From Planctomycetia bacterium (GTDB lineage Bacteria; Planctomycetota; Planctomycetia; Pirellulales; Thermoguttaceae), in assembly GCA_030527205.1 (NCBI GenBank), contig JAUNBG010000004.1:62001-126000 (forward strand): a stretch of 64,000 nt of DNA, written 5' to 3'. Positions 33,249-41,907 of the stretch are shown in pieces; the stretch's first letter is position 1, and every line of letters begins with the position of its first letter. Under the pieces are notes generated by a model. That model worked only from the letters and a program-made list of their open reading frames with translations, was not told the DNA's origin and ran no database searches. Position numbers and translations under genes: made by a program.

Positions 33249-34490
33249 ATGGCTGAAACGAGTCAAACGTTACAGGATTCTTTTGCCCTATGGGTTGCTC
33301 AAGCAAGAGCAGCAAAAGACGATTTTATCGTTTTAATGATTCAACGAATTCTTCAGGAAGCTTCGATTCGTCATGCGAGCGATGTCCATTTTCAGCCAGG
33401 ACGTTTGGGAATTGATGTCCGAATTCGACTTGACGGCGTTTTGCATCGAGTTGGTATTCTGCCATTGTCAAGCGCCCCTCAAGTTGCGGCACGAATCAAA
33501 GTTCTGGCTAATTTGATGACTTACAAAACAACAGATCCGCAAGAAGGACGCGTTCGAAAAGGCCAGATACCCTTTGTTGACCGCGATATTCGAATCAGTA
33601 CAGCGCCGTCGCTTTATGGCGAACGAATCGTTGCGCGTTTTTTCTCCGAAGGCAATAAATTTCTTTTGCCTTTGGAACTCGGTTTTTCCAACGATATTCT
33701 TCGCGAATTGAGTCTTGCCGTTCAAAAGACAAGCGGGGCTATTTTAATAACAGGTCCGGCAGGCAACGGCAAAACAACGACTGCTTGCGCTCTGTTGCGA
33801 GCCTTGGTCAATCAGGAAAGTCCGGAAACCAATATTGTTCGCAGCATTATTTCTCTCGAAGATCCAATCGAGCATGCCATTGATGGAGTCGCGCAAATGG
33901 AAGTTTCTCGAGACGGCGAAACAACGCTAGATCGATTGATTCGTTATTTGATGAGACAAGATCCCGACGTCATTATGGTTGGCGAAATTCGAGATCGGGC
34001 AACAGCGGAAGCGGCGCTTCAAGCCGCATTAACAGGTCATCTTCTTATCAGCACATTTCATGCAAGCGATGCCGCTGGCGCTCTTTGCCGTCTTTTGGAA
34101 CTCGGAATCGAACCGTTTACAATTCGCAGCAGCGTTTCTCATATTCTCTGTCAACGTCTTGTTCGACATTTATGTTCTTGCGCCGTTAAACAAACCTCAC
34201 AAAAATCGATAGAAATATTGGGCGAAACCTTTCGAATCAATTATTGGTATGAGGCCAAAGGTTGTCCCAATTGTCACGGAACGGGTTATTCGGGTCGTTT
34301 CCTTGTTGCCGAGTCGCTTCCATTGGGGTCAGATGATATGGCCAACGCTATTCTTGAGCGTCGGGAAACTTCTCAACTTTTACGAATTGGCAAAGAGAAC
34401 GGAATGATAACGCTCGCCGAATCCGCAGTTAAGTTAATTGAAGAAGGAAAAACTTCGCCGATCGAAATTCTTCGCGTTTTAGGCGGTTGA
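33249..34490 (+). CDS. GspE/PilB-family secretion or pilus assembly ATPase
   Basis: 413 residues from ATG 33249. There is an N2-like domain (RHASDVHFQPGRLGIDVRIRLDGVLHRV), then Walker A GPAGNGKTT at about 169-177, Asp box SLEDPIEHAI, Walker B DPDVIMVGEIRD, and His box TFHASDA. A tetracysteine zinc site follows (CSC, then CPNCHGTGYSGR), typical of type II secretion and type IV pilus extension ATPases. It is shorter than full PilB/GspE (about 560) because the N1 domain is missing, so it may be a simplified motor. No pilus or secretion partners lie next to it; the DUF1559 pseudopilin is 15 kb away. AAGGAG is well placed for this start. Confidence 0.88.
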   Translation: MAETSQTLQDSFALWVAQARAAKDDFIVLMIQRILQEASIRHASDVHFQPGRLGIDVRIRLDGVLHRVGILPLSSAPQVAARIKVLANLMTYKTTDPQEGRVRKGQIPFVDRDIRISTAPSLYGERIVARFFSEGNKFLLPLELGFSNDILRELSLAVQKTSGAILITGPAGNGKTTTACALLRALVNQESPETNIVRSIISLEDPIEHAIDGVAQMEVSRDGETTLDRLIRYLMRQDPDVIMVGEIRDRATAEAALQAALTGHLLISTFHASDAAGALCRLLELGIEPFTIRSSVSHILCQRLVRHLCSCAVKQTSQKSIEILGETFRINYWYEAKGCPNCHGTGYSGRFLVAESLPLGSDDMANAILERRETSQLLRIGKENGMITLAESAVKLIEEGKTSPIEILRVLGG

Positions 34491-34519
34491 TTTTTGACTC
34501 AAATTAAAATTTTATTTCA

Positions 34520-34630
34520 AGAAAGTTCTAAAAATCCGGATTTTGCAACAACCCCAATTTGTTAAACGTCGTTAAAACAACTTCTTGCGGACAAGACGTC
34601 CGCGTCCGAAGGGGTTTTTTAGAATTTTCT
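34520..34630 (+). mobile_element. Family A MITE-like element, copy 5
   Basis: 111 bp with ends AGAAAGTTCTAAAAATCC and GGTTTTTTAGAATTTTCT and a perfect TTCA duplication on each side. The core GGACAAGACGTCC is well conserved. It starts 30 bp after the ATPase stop codon. Confidence 0.9.
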
Positions 34631-34784
34631 TTCAATTTATCGTCAAAGTTTGAAAATTCCGAATTGATATTTGTTAGCCCGTCGACGTCGGGCGGATAAT
34701 TGAAATCGAGTTTCTTTCGCTTCATTTTCCCTTTTCTGAGCGTTTTTGCAAAAAATCAAAAAAACGTCTTTATAGTTTGAAGAA

Positions 34785-35432
34785 ATGATTTTCATTATTT
34801 GGCAGAAAATGGTTCAATTTTGTTGCGATTGTTTTCGGGAATTGGACTTTTTTTTTCGCGAAAAAGAAAACGATTCTCAACAATCTCTCGAAGATAACGT
34901 TAGATATATTCATTTTCATTCGCTGAAACGAAAAGATTTGTTAGGCGTTATTGGCGAAAATACAGCATTTTTTTTCGTCAACTCAATTCGATATTCCCCT
35001 TTTTGCGTTGAGAGACTTCCAAAGTTTTTATCAAAAATGCTATTGGATAACAATCAATCAAAAAATGGATTTCTGAGTAAAATTTTAAGATTTCGACGTT
35101 ATTTAATTTTAGAAAGAAATATTCGATTACAATCAAGCGAATTTGATATTATTGCGCTTGATAGACAAAAAAAATGTATTGTTTTTTTTGAAGTCAAAAC
35201 TCGTCGAACGTTAAATTTTGGTCAACCTTATCTAGCTGTTGACGAAAGACGTCAAAAGAAAATGATAAAAGGCGCGAAAGAATATTTAAATTACAAAAAT
35301 TATCAAAACCTTAAAGTTCGTTTCGACATTATTTCCATTCTTTGGACAAAAGAAAACGATTTGCCGCAAATAGAGCATTTGGAAAACGCTTTTGACCCTC
35401 TTTATATTTCAGATTTAGTTCCGAAAATATAA
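34785..35432 (+). CDS. YraN-like (UPF0102) PD-(D/E)xK nuclease-fold protein with insertion
   Basis: 215 residues; the family is usually about 120. The family pattern is split: GVIGENTAFFF near residue 55 corresponds to the N-terminal G-x-x-G-E box. After a roughly 40-residue insertion, RRYLILERNIRLQSSEFDIIALD (with the catalytic Asp), then CIVFFEVKTRRTLNFGQP (ExK core) and KVRFDIISI complete the fold. The extra N-terminal 50 residues are unusual. YraN proteins resemble Holliday-junction-resolvase-type nucleases and are thought to act in DNA uptake or repair, but their role is unproven. The start ATG 34785 has no strong Shine-Dalgarno; an internal start is possible. A family A repeat begins exactly after the stop codon. 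Confidence 0.78.
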   Translation: MIFIIWQKMVQFCCDCFRELDFFFREKENDSQQSLEDNVRYIHFHSLKRKDLLGVIGENTAFFFVNSIRYSPFCVERLPKFLSKMLLDNNQSKNGFLSKILRFRRYLILERNIRLQSSEFDIIALDRQKKCIVFFEVKTRRTLNFGQPYLAVDERRQKKMIKGAKEYLNYKNYQNLKVRFDIISILWTKENDLPQIEHLENAFDPLYISDLVPKI

Positions 35433-35541
35433 AGGAAATTCTAAAAACCGAGATTTTTCGGCAAACGCATTTCAGATAAAATCGTTAAAATCAGTTTTGC
35501 GGACGAGACATCCGCGTTCCAAAGGGTTTTTAGAACTTCCT
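35433..35541 (+). mobile_element. Family A MITE-like element, copy 6
   Basis: 109 bp, ends AGGAAATTCTAAAAACC and GGGTTTTTAGAACTTCCT, flanked by ATAA on both sides (perfect). The left ATAA contains the TAA stop codon of the YraN-like gene, so the element was inserted immediately behind the coding sequence. Confidence 0.92.
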
Positions 35542-35621
35542 ATAAGTTTTCAGCTGAAAAACGAACCGTTAATCAACTTGTTCAATCGATTATCATTCGT
35601 TATTTAGTTTGCCATTCAGAT

Positions 35622-36758
35622 TTATTGCAACGTTTTCAAAATCGACAATATTTCTGAAATGGTTGCGGTTCCGGTAACGCCGATTTGGCGGATTGTAATG
35701 GAAGAAACGATTCCAGCCAAAAAAGCCGCTTCAGGCAGCTTTAACCCCAAACAATGTCCTAAAACAAATCCCGCATTGGTCGCGTCGCCTGCTCCGCAAA
35801 TATCGATTGGCGGATCGACGGTTATTGCTGGAATTGCGACAAATGAATCGGCTTCAAAGAGAAACGCGCCTTGGTCGCCTCTTGTAACCAAAACTGGTTT
35901 CTTATTGCGTTTCGATAACCAATTGCCCGCTTTTTGAAGTTCATTTTCGCGTTGATTGGGGTCATCTGTCTGAAAAACAGTTCCTGAAATCAGAGTTCGT
36001 TGATTTATTGAAAGAGAATGAACGGGCTCTGATTGTTGTAATCGCCGATAAGCGGTCAAAATTTCGCCAGCGTTTCCTTTGACAACCATTTGTTGATAAT
36101 CTTCGATTCGTTCTCGAGAATCGCAGAAGAAAAAAACTTTTTGATTTTGTTGGGCAAGCGAAATTAAAAATGTTTTCATTTCGGCTGTTAAGATCGAACC
36201 ATTGTTTGGCGGAAATTGATCGGAAATAATGACCGCGTCGACCTCGGAAATGATTTTGGACAAATGCTTCTGAATCTGTTCAAGAAGACTCGTCGAAACT
36301 TCTTTTCGGTTGCGAATATCAAGGCGGTTTAATTCAGTCCAAACGCCATTTTGCTGACGCATCGGTTTCATATATGTATTCGTAAACAAATCGTCGGAAC
36401 GAAACATTCCGTCGACATTTGCCGTCAGTTTTCGCAAGATATTCAACAATTCAAAGCCTTCGCCATCCATTCCATAAACGCCAATGCAATCGACATTGGC
36501 TTTGAGTGAACAAAGATTGGCGGTTATGGTTCCTCCAACGCCGGCAAAAATTCGTTTTTCGCGAACTTGATAAGCAGTTAATCCGGTCTCAACAGACGGC
36601 TCATCCAAATCGGCGTCAATATAAAGATATTTGTCGAGGCAATAATCGCCAAAAACAACGATCCGAGGTCGCGTTTGTTGTTCCTTTTGTAAATATTTTT
36701 CTAAAGCTGTTATGATTTCTGGAATATTAATCGAAAAATAATTGGTTTTAAACGTCAT
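35622..36758 (-). CDS. PfkB-family kinase resembling heptose-7-phosphate kinase (HldE N-terminal type)
   Basis: 378 residues. The ribokinase fold starts at RIVVFGDYCLDKYLYID, followed by the glycine pair VGGTITANLCSLKANVDCIGVYGMDGEG, then KNGWTELNRLD-like substrate loop (VWTELNRLDIRN), VIISDQF, and the ATP-site DICGAGDATNAGF with catalytic Asp325. The order and the TELNRLD/R segment are close to the D-glycero-beta-D-manno-heptose-7-phosphate kinase domain. No nucleotidyltransferase domain is attached and none is adjacent. If correct it phosphorylates a heptose for LPS core, matching kdsB and the Kdo transferase elsewhere in the window; a generic sugar kinase is the alternative. A short signal-bearing gene lies 133 bp upstream. 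Confidence 0.75.
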   Translation of the reverse strand: MTFKTNYFSINIPEIITALEKYLQKEQQTRPRIVVFGDYCLDKYLYIDADLDEPSVETGLTAYQVREKRIFAGVGGTITANLCSLKANVDCIGVYGMDGEGFELLNILRKLTANVDGMFRSDDLFTNTYMKPMRQQNGVWTELNRLDIRNRKEVSTSLLEQIQKHLSKIISEVDAVIISDQFPPNNGSILTAEMKTFLISLAQQNQKVFFFCDSRERIEDYQQMVVKGNAGEILTAYRRLQQSEPVHSLSINQRTLISGTVFQTDDPNQRENELQKAGNWLSKRNKKPVLVTRGDQGAFLFEADSFVAIPAITVDPPIDICGAGDATNAGFVLGHCLGLKLPEAAFLAGIVSSITIRQIGVTGTATISEILSILKTLQ

Positions 36759-36891
36759 TCCGAATTTTCTTAATAAAATGGTTGTTGAACAGAAAAAGTT
36801 TGAAGATTTCTTTTTGTTTTCGAGAACTTTGGGCTCGAAAAATGCGTCCCAAAATCAAGTTTTCCAATCCTGGAGAGCGATATCTGATATC

Positions 36892-37190
36892 TCAATGCCA
36901 AATCCCCATACCGGTAAAGAAATCCTCGAAAATTAGAAACATAAACGTAATTCCAATAAAAACAGATAATCTGCTAAGATAGACCCAAAGTTTAAATTCA
37001 GAAATCTCATTATTTATTTCTGTTGTTTCCAGGGAATCGCGAATATTGGGCTGCTGCTCAACGGATTCAGAAGCCATCAGAACATTTCCGCTTGTTACTG
37101 GAATAACAATTTTGGGAGAAACGATTCCCGAAAACAATCCCAAATTGAATAAAAACAGAAACGAAACCAAAATGATCTTCTTTTTTTCAT
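36892..37190 (-). CDS. Small signal-bearing membrane protein, possibly disrupted by an A-run frameshift at its start
   Basis: About 100 residues. The long frame (start TTG 37206) has a hydrophobic leader KKKIILVSFLFLFNLGLF, a middle Ser/Glu region and a C-terminal transmembrane segment (YLSRLSVFIGITFMFLIF). The only ATG with a good ribosome-binding site (AGAGG, 7 nt) is at 37190, and it is in another frame. Inserting one A into the A7 run directly after that ATG would restore a textbook signal peptide (M-K-K-K-K-I-I-L). So this is either a one-base deletion or a sequencing error. Function unknown. It lies upstream of the kinase gene on the same strand. Confidence 0.5.
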
Positions 37191-37553
37191 AATGATTCCT
37201 CTTCAAACATTGAAAGTTAAAAATCGATATTCGCCAAAATTGTTTGAGTCAATTACAAAAACGAATATCCTGACGGTTACTCAAAATCAATGAGTCAATT
37301 TAGAGGCAAGATTCAAAACCATTGGGTTGGCCCAATTTAACTCCCCTCTCTCTATATATTATAACGAAAAAAGCAGAGCAACTGAAAATGAAGTTGCATT
37401 TTTTTCTAATTTTGTTAAAAAAGTTATAGAATAAACTTGCCCTTGCTTTCGACAACAAAGCAAAATCAAACAATAAAATCGGTTGCTTTAACCAGCTTCG
37501 ACAAGATAATCGTTCGTTATTAATTAAACACAGTTTATAATGGAAAACTCAAA
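37191..37553. other. Divergent intergenic region, nothing recognised
   Basis: About 360 bp between the small membrane protein (minus) and the phosphoesterase gene (plus). It is AT-rich, with TATATATTATAA near 37356; no repeat-family member or tRNA was seen. Confidence 0.5.
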
Positions 37554-38612
37554 ATGAATCATTTATCGCAAATAACCCGTCGTCATTTGCTCCAAAGTTC
37601 TTTATTTGGAACTTTTTTTTCTGCTTTTTCTGGAAAATGGGTCTTTTCTTCGACTGACGAAAATCCCAATAATTCCTCGGAATCCCTTGCAAATTTGACG
37701 AAAAACGATCTTTCTCCAATCCGTTTCTCTTTTTCTTTAAACGATAATGAAGCCGTTTTTTATATTTCCGGCCTTACCGAATCGTCAAAAATAATGCTTA
37801 TTGCCGATACGCATCTTTTTCGAGATGACGAACGCGGCCAAGCTTTTCAGACTTACAGCGGTCGAATGGCTGGCGCATATAATCAAACGACTCATTTTCG
37901 AACCGGTCAGACAACAAACCCAGAATCCGCATTTCTGGAAACGTTGAAAATGGCTCAAGAAAAAAAGGTCGATTCGATTGCTCTCTTAGGCGATATGCTC
38001 AGTTTTCCAACAGAATCCGGACGCGATTGGCTTCTTGAGCAATTAAATGCGTCTTCGATTCCATTTCATTATATTTCCGGAAATCATGACTGGCATTATG
38101 AAGGTCTGCCCGGTTCGAAAAATGATTTGCGGAACGAATGGATCGAGAAACGTTTGAAACCGCTTTATCAAGGCAATTGCCCTTTAATGTATGCGGTTCA
38201 AATGAAAGGAATGCGGCTCGTTTTCATCGATGACTCAACTTATGAAATTTTGCCGGAACAACTCGAATTTTTTCAAAATGAACTCGCATTCAAGCAACCA
38301 ACAGTTCTTTTTATGCATATTCCGCCTTTTGCTCCGGGCCGATCCGTTGGGTTCGGACTTGGACATCCCAATTGGAATGCTCAATCGGATCACAGTTTTG
38401 AAATTGAACGTCGACCTCGTTGGCCGGAATCAGGTCATAATGAAACAACAATCGCTTTTTATAACGAAATCCTTTCCTCGCCCCATTTGCTCGGAACGTT
38501 TAGCGGCCATATTCATATTCAGTCGCTTGATATAATCAATGGAAAACCTTTGGTTGTTGTTCCAACCAATACGCAAGCAGCTTATATGATTGCGCATTTT
38601 CGGCCATTATAA
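37554..38612 (+). CDS. Tat-exported calcineurin-like metallophosphoesterase
   Basis: 352 residues. TRRHLLQSSLFGTFFSAFSG (residues about 8-27) is a twin-arginine-type leader. Metal-binding motifs of the calcineurin-like fold appear in order: LIADTHL near 83 (D-x-H), LLGDMLS near 145 (GDxx), YISGNHDWH near 176 (GNHD), LFMHIPPF near 255 and FSGHIHIQSLD near 323 (GHxH). The enzyme would hydrolyse a phosphodiester or phosphomonoester outside the cytoplasm with a di-metal centre. It lies just ahead of a secreted protein of unknown function (148-bp gap). Start ATG 37554 lacks a clear Shine-Dalgarno. Confidence 0.88.
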   Translation: MNHLSQITRRHLLQSSLFGTFFSAFSGKWVFSSTDENPNNSSESLANLTKNDLSPIRFSFSLNDNEAVFYISGLTESSKIMLIADTHLFRDDERGQAFQTYSGRMAGAYNQTTHFRTGQTTNPESAFLETLKMAQEKKVDSIALLGDMLSFPTESGRDWLLEQLNASSIPFHYISGNHDWHYEGLPGSKNDLRNEWIEKRLKPLYQGNCPLMYAVQMKGMRLVFIDDSTYEILPEQLEFFQNELAFKQPTVLFMHIPPFAPGRSVGFGLGHPNWNAQSDHSFEIERRPRWPESGHNETTIAFYNEILSSPHLLGTFSGHIHIQSLDIINGKPLVVVPTNTQAAYMIAHFRPL

Positions 38613-38759
38613 CTTCGTCAATGATTCTTTGTCGTTTATCTCAAAAACTTGTTATAATCAGAAAATTTTACTTAAATTGCCATTTTGGTTTTGTCGATGA
38701 ATTATTATAATCGTAAAAGTCACAAAACAGAAACGATTGATTATTTCAAAAAGAATCAT

Positions 38760-40376
38760 ATGACAAAACATTTATTAAAAATAGAAACGATATTAATTGC
38801 GGCAGGACTCTTCTTTGGTTATTTTGATCAAAGGAATGAGGTTTTTGCCCAATCCGGTCGGCCAAATCAACAAACGCAACAACGAGCGCCGATTCGTTTT
38901 CCGTCCTCCAATCGAAGGCCTTCTGGTTCCAATGCCCAATCGTCTCAGCAAAGAACTCGAGTTCCTTCGCCAACGCCTCTGCCGTCGCAGCGTTTAGCGG
39001 CTCAAAAGCCAGCAAGTCTCAATCAGAATGCGCCGACTTCCTGTTTGTTGCAATCGGCGCGTCAAATCGGACAATCCGATATAATCGAAGTCGTTTTGGA
39101 AGGCTCGGGAAATTTATTGCAGACCAGTTCGGCAGAAGTTATGAATGAAAAAATCGAAGTCGTTGCTGGTTTTCGTTATGAAGAACGGCTTGAGCGTTAT
39201 TCCAAACAACCGGGAGGGACTCTGCGAAGCATCCGCCAATATGAACAAGCGGGAATGCGTCGAAAAATTGGCAATTCCATAACAAAACCGTTGCTCGACA
39301 GTTCGCGCAAAAATCTCATTTGCGATTTTGACGGCAAAAAAACATCGATTTATTCCCCAATGGGATCATTGAAAAATGATCAGTTTTTGCTTGTTGATGA
39401 ACTTCCCGCCAATTCATTGCTCTTGGATCAACTTCTGCCGAACAGAACGGTCAAACTGGGAGATGAATGGAGCGTTTCCAACGACATTTTAGCGGCTATT
39501 CTTGGTTTGGAAGCCGTTCAAAACAATACAATGCGTCTCGTTTTAACGGCAATTATCGACGATATTGCCGAAGTTGATATCTTTCTTGAAAGCGGAACAA
39601 ACGAGAAAGGAGAACAACTTCCCAGCTCAATTGAAGGCGCTTATCTCGGTGCAAGCGTTCTCATTGATTTAGAAGGGAAATATCAATTTGATCTGAAAAC
39701 CAAACGAATGACCTGGTTCGGACTTTTATTTAACGAACGGCGTTCAGAAAGTCTTGTTGAACCAGGACTCGATTGGACTGCTTCCGTTAAAATAAAAATT
39801 GCGCCGCTTCAACAGCCGATTAAATTAACGGACGAAACAGTTAGTTCTCTTCGCAAAGAAGGCAACTCCGATCTTTTAAAACTGTTTTATAACGGACAAA
39901 ATGGTCCTTGGCAGTTTTATCATAGCAGAAATTGGCGAATGATCGAAGACGGAGCCAAGACAGCCGCTCTCTGTCTTGTCGTTCAAGGCGAAGGCGTTGC
40001 TCAATGCAATATTTTGTCGAATGGGAAAATTGATCTGCAATCAATGCCGTCTCTTGACGCTTATAAAAAAGAGATTCAAAAGGGATTGGGAGATCGCTTT
40101 GGTCAATTTGTTCGAGAAGCGGAATATGTCAACGATGCAGGTTATAACGTTTATACAGTCATCGTTGACGGTCAATATGAAGACAATCCATTTCGTTGGA
40201 TTTATTATTTGCTGACTGATGATTACGGAAATCAAACAACTTTAATGTATGAAATTCGCGCCGATATGCTTGATGTTTTCGATACGGCTGGCCAGGAAAT
40301 CATCGAATCCTTTCGAATGATTGTTTCGATGGATTCCGAAGACAATATTGGCATTGACGCGGAAATCAACAATTAA
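38760..40376 (+). CDS. Secreted protein of unknown function with Gln/Ser/Pro-rich N-terminal linker
   Basis: 538 residues from ATG 38760. A longer in-frame start at 38685 or 38697 would put 21-25 extra polar residues ahead of the signal peptide IETILIAAGLFFGYF. After the signal comes a Gln/Arg/Ser/Pro-rich stretch (about residues 32-90), then a folded domain with VVAGFRYEERLERY, SIRQYEQAGM and a second half with MIEDGAKTAALCLVVQGEGVAQCNIL and GYNVYTVIVDGQYEDNPFRWIYYLLTD. I do not recognise the family. Planctomycetes have many such proteins with a duplicated beta fold. It follows the exported phosphoesterase gene on the same strand, with which it may be cotranscribed. Confidence 0.75.
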   Translation: MTKHLLKIETILIAAGLFFGYFDQRNEVFAQSGRPNQQTQQRAPIRFPSSNRRPSGSNAQSSQQRTRVPSPTPLPSQRLAAQKPASLNQNAPTSCLLQSARQIGQSDIIEVVLEGSGNLLQTSSAEVMNEKIEVVAGFRYEERLERYSKQPGGTLRSIRQYEQAGMRRKIGNSITKPLLDSSRKNLICDFDGKKTSIYSPMGSLKNDQFLLVDELPANSLLLDQLLPNRTVKLGDEWSVSNDILAAILGLEAVQNNTMRLVLTAIIDDIAEVDIFLESGTNEKGEQLPSSIEGAYLGASVLIDLEGKYQFDLKTKRMTWFGLLFNERRSESLVEPGLDWTASVKIKIAPLQQPIKLTDETVSSLRKEGNSDLLKLFYNGQNGPWQFYHSRNWRMIEDGAKTAALCLVVQGEGVAQCNILSNGKIDLQSMPSLDAYKKEIQKGLGDRFGQFVREAEYVNDAGYNVYTVIVDGQYEDNPFRWIYYLLTDDYGNQTTLMYEIRADMLDVFDTAGQEIIESFRMIVSMDSEDNIGIDAEINN

Positions 40377-40429
40377 TTCTGAAACAAATATCGAATCGCA
40401 GCAAAACAAGCAACAAATTGAATAATTGA

Positions 40430-41683
40430 TTAATGAACTCGGAAAATGATATCCAAAGCGTCCGCCAATTTTTCATATTGCGATAAATCATTATAAAGTT
40501 GAGCGGCGATTCGCAACGTTAATTTTGGATAAGCAGTCCAATTAAAGACAGGAACTTCAATTTTAAATTCCTCAAGAAGTCGAACATGAATTGGATGCAA
40601 AGCCGAAGCGGCATGAAAAAATTTGAGTCGGGGCGGCTCTTTTTCGTCTGGGAGAGCAATTGCCGCTAAAGAAGTCAACATTGATTCTGGACAAACCGGT
40701 TCCGAATCAAGCCGTTGACAAAGAAGTCGTCGAGCAGCAATAATCAAATCATGATTATGCTGCGCCAATTTTTCAAGTTTTCCGCTTCGGTCATCCAAAA
40801 GATTTTCCAAGAAAAGGATTGTATCGCCAACGCAAAGCCAGGGAGTAAAGTCGTCTGTTCCGGGCCAGTCAAATAAATCATGAAGTTTTGGATTATCAGG
40901 AACGCTCCAATTATAACCGTGACTTATCGTCGACGGATAAATTCGCTCAGCCCAATCATTACGAACCCAAAGAAACGCGGATCCTTTGGGCGTACAAAGC
41001 CATTTATGACAGTTACTCGTAAAAAAAGTTGCGTTAAGTTTCTCCAAATCAAGCGGAATCATTCCGACAGAATGCGAACCATCGATTAATGTATCAATGC
41101 CGCGACGGTTCATTTCGACAATAATCCTTTCGATTGGTTGAAGAAACCCGCTCGGACTCGTTACATGATCAATTAAAACCAAACGGGTTTGATCGTTGAC
41201 CTTTGCCATTAAGGCCTCAAAAACATTGTCCGGACTTTGAATCGGATAAGGAACGTTTGCGGCAACAAAATGAACCTTTCGGGCTGTTTTGGAAGGATCG
41301 TTGGGATGATCAGCAATGAATCGAGCAACATTTGCGCAAGCATTATATTCATGGTCGGTCGTTAATATTTCATCGCCGTCTTCAAACGGATAAGATCGCA
41401 ATACAGAATTAACGGCTTGCGTAACGCTTCGAACAAAAACCAAATGTTCGCTTTTTGCTCCAACAAAGCGAGCCAAACGTTGTCGCGATTCGTTCAAAAG
41501 AACGGGATATTCCTGTTCCATAAATCGAAGCGGTTCCGATTCCATTTGATTTCGCAATTCTTGTTGACGCTTTAAAATCGCTTTCGGGCAAGCTCCAAAC
41601 GAACCATGATTAAGAAAAATAATGTTGGGATCAAGCATCCATTCCGCAGCAAAGGGAGACGGAGAGTTTAATAAAGCGTTCAT
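40430..41683 (-). CDS. PLP-dependent aminotransferase class V (isopenicillin-N epimerase-like)
   Basis: 417 residues from ATG 41683 (a TTG nine codons upstream is weaker). It carries the CefD/NifS-like fold: IIFLNHGSFGACPKAILKRQQ near the start, SEHLVFVRSVTQAVNSVLR, then LVLIDHVTSPSGFLQPIERI and TLIDGSHSVGM (cofactor-contact Asp and His), with the Schiff-base lysine in TSNCHKWLCTPKGSAFL. The C-terminal small domain ends with LRIAAQLYNDLSQYEKLADAL. Such enzymes act on amino acids, often as epimerase, lyase or desulfurase; the substrate cannot be told. It is convergent with the preceding secreted protein and is monocistronic. Confidence 0.88.
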   Translation of the reverse strand: MNALLNSPSPFAAEWMLDPNIIFLNHGSFGACPKAILKRQQELRNQMESEPLRFMEQEYPVLLNESRQRLARFVGAKSEHLVFVRSVTQAVNSVLRSYPFEDGDEILTTDHEYNACANVARFIADHPNDPSKTARKVHFVAANVPYPIQSPDNVFEALMAKVNDQTRLVLIDHVTSPSGFLQPIERIIVEMNRRGIDTLIDGSHSVGMIPLDLEKLNATFFTSNCHKWLCTPKGSAFLWVRNDWAERIYPSTISHGYNWSVPDNPKLHDLFDWPGTDDFTPWLCVGDTILFLENLLDDRSGKLEKLAQHNHDLIIAARRLLCQRLDSEPVCPESMLTSLAAIALPDEKEPPRLKFFHAASALHPIHVRLLEEFKIEVPVFNWTAYPKLTLRIAAQLYNDLSQYEKLADALDIIFRVH

Positions 41684-41907
41684 TTTTGAGTTGTATTCTT
41701 TTTGAAGCAATTTTGTATTTTGTTTTTTTCAAAAGAAGCGTTATAAAAGATAATTTGATTCTTGCTTAAATAATTCGATGATCGTTTTTTTGGAAAATAA
41801 TGAAACCGGTCAACAACAAGGGAAGCTTGCCGTCCCTTTCCTTTCGACAGAAAAGCCAAAAAAGATTTGTTGGTTTTCGTTGACTTTCCGGCAAAATATT
41901 ATTGAGA

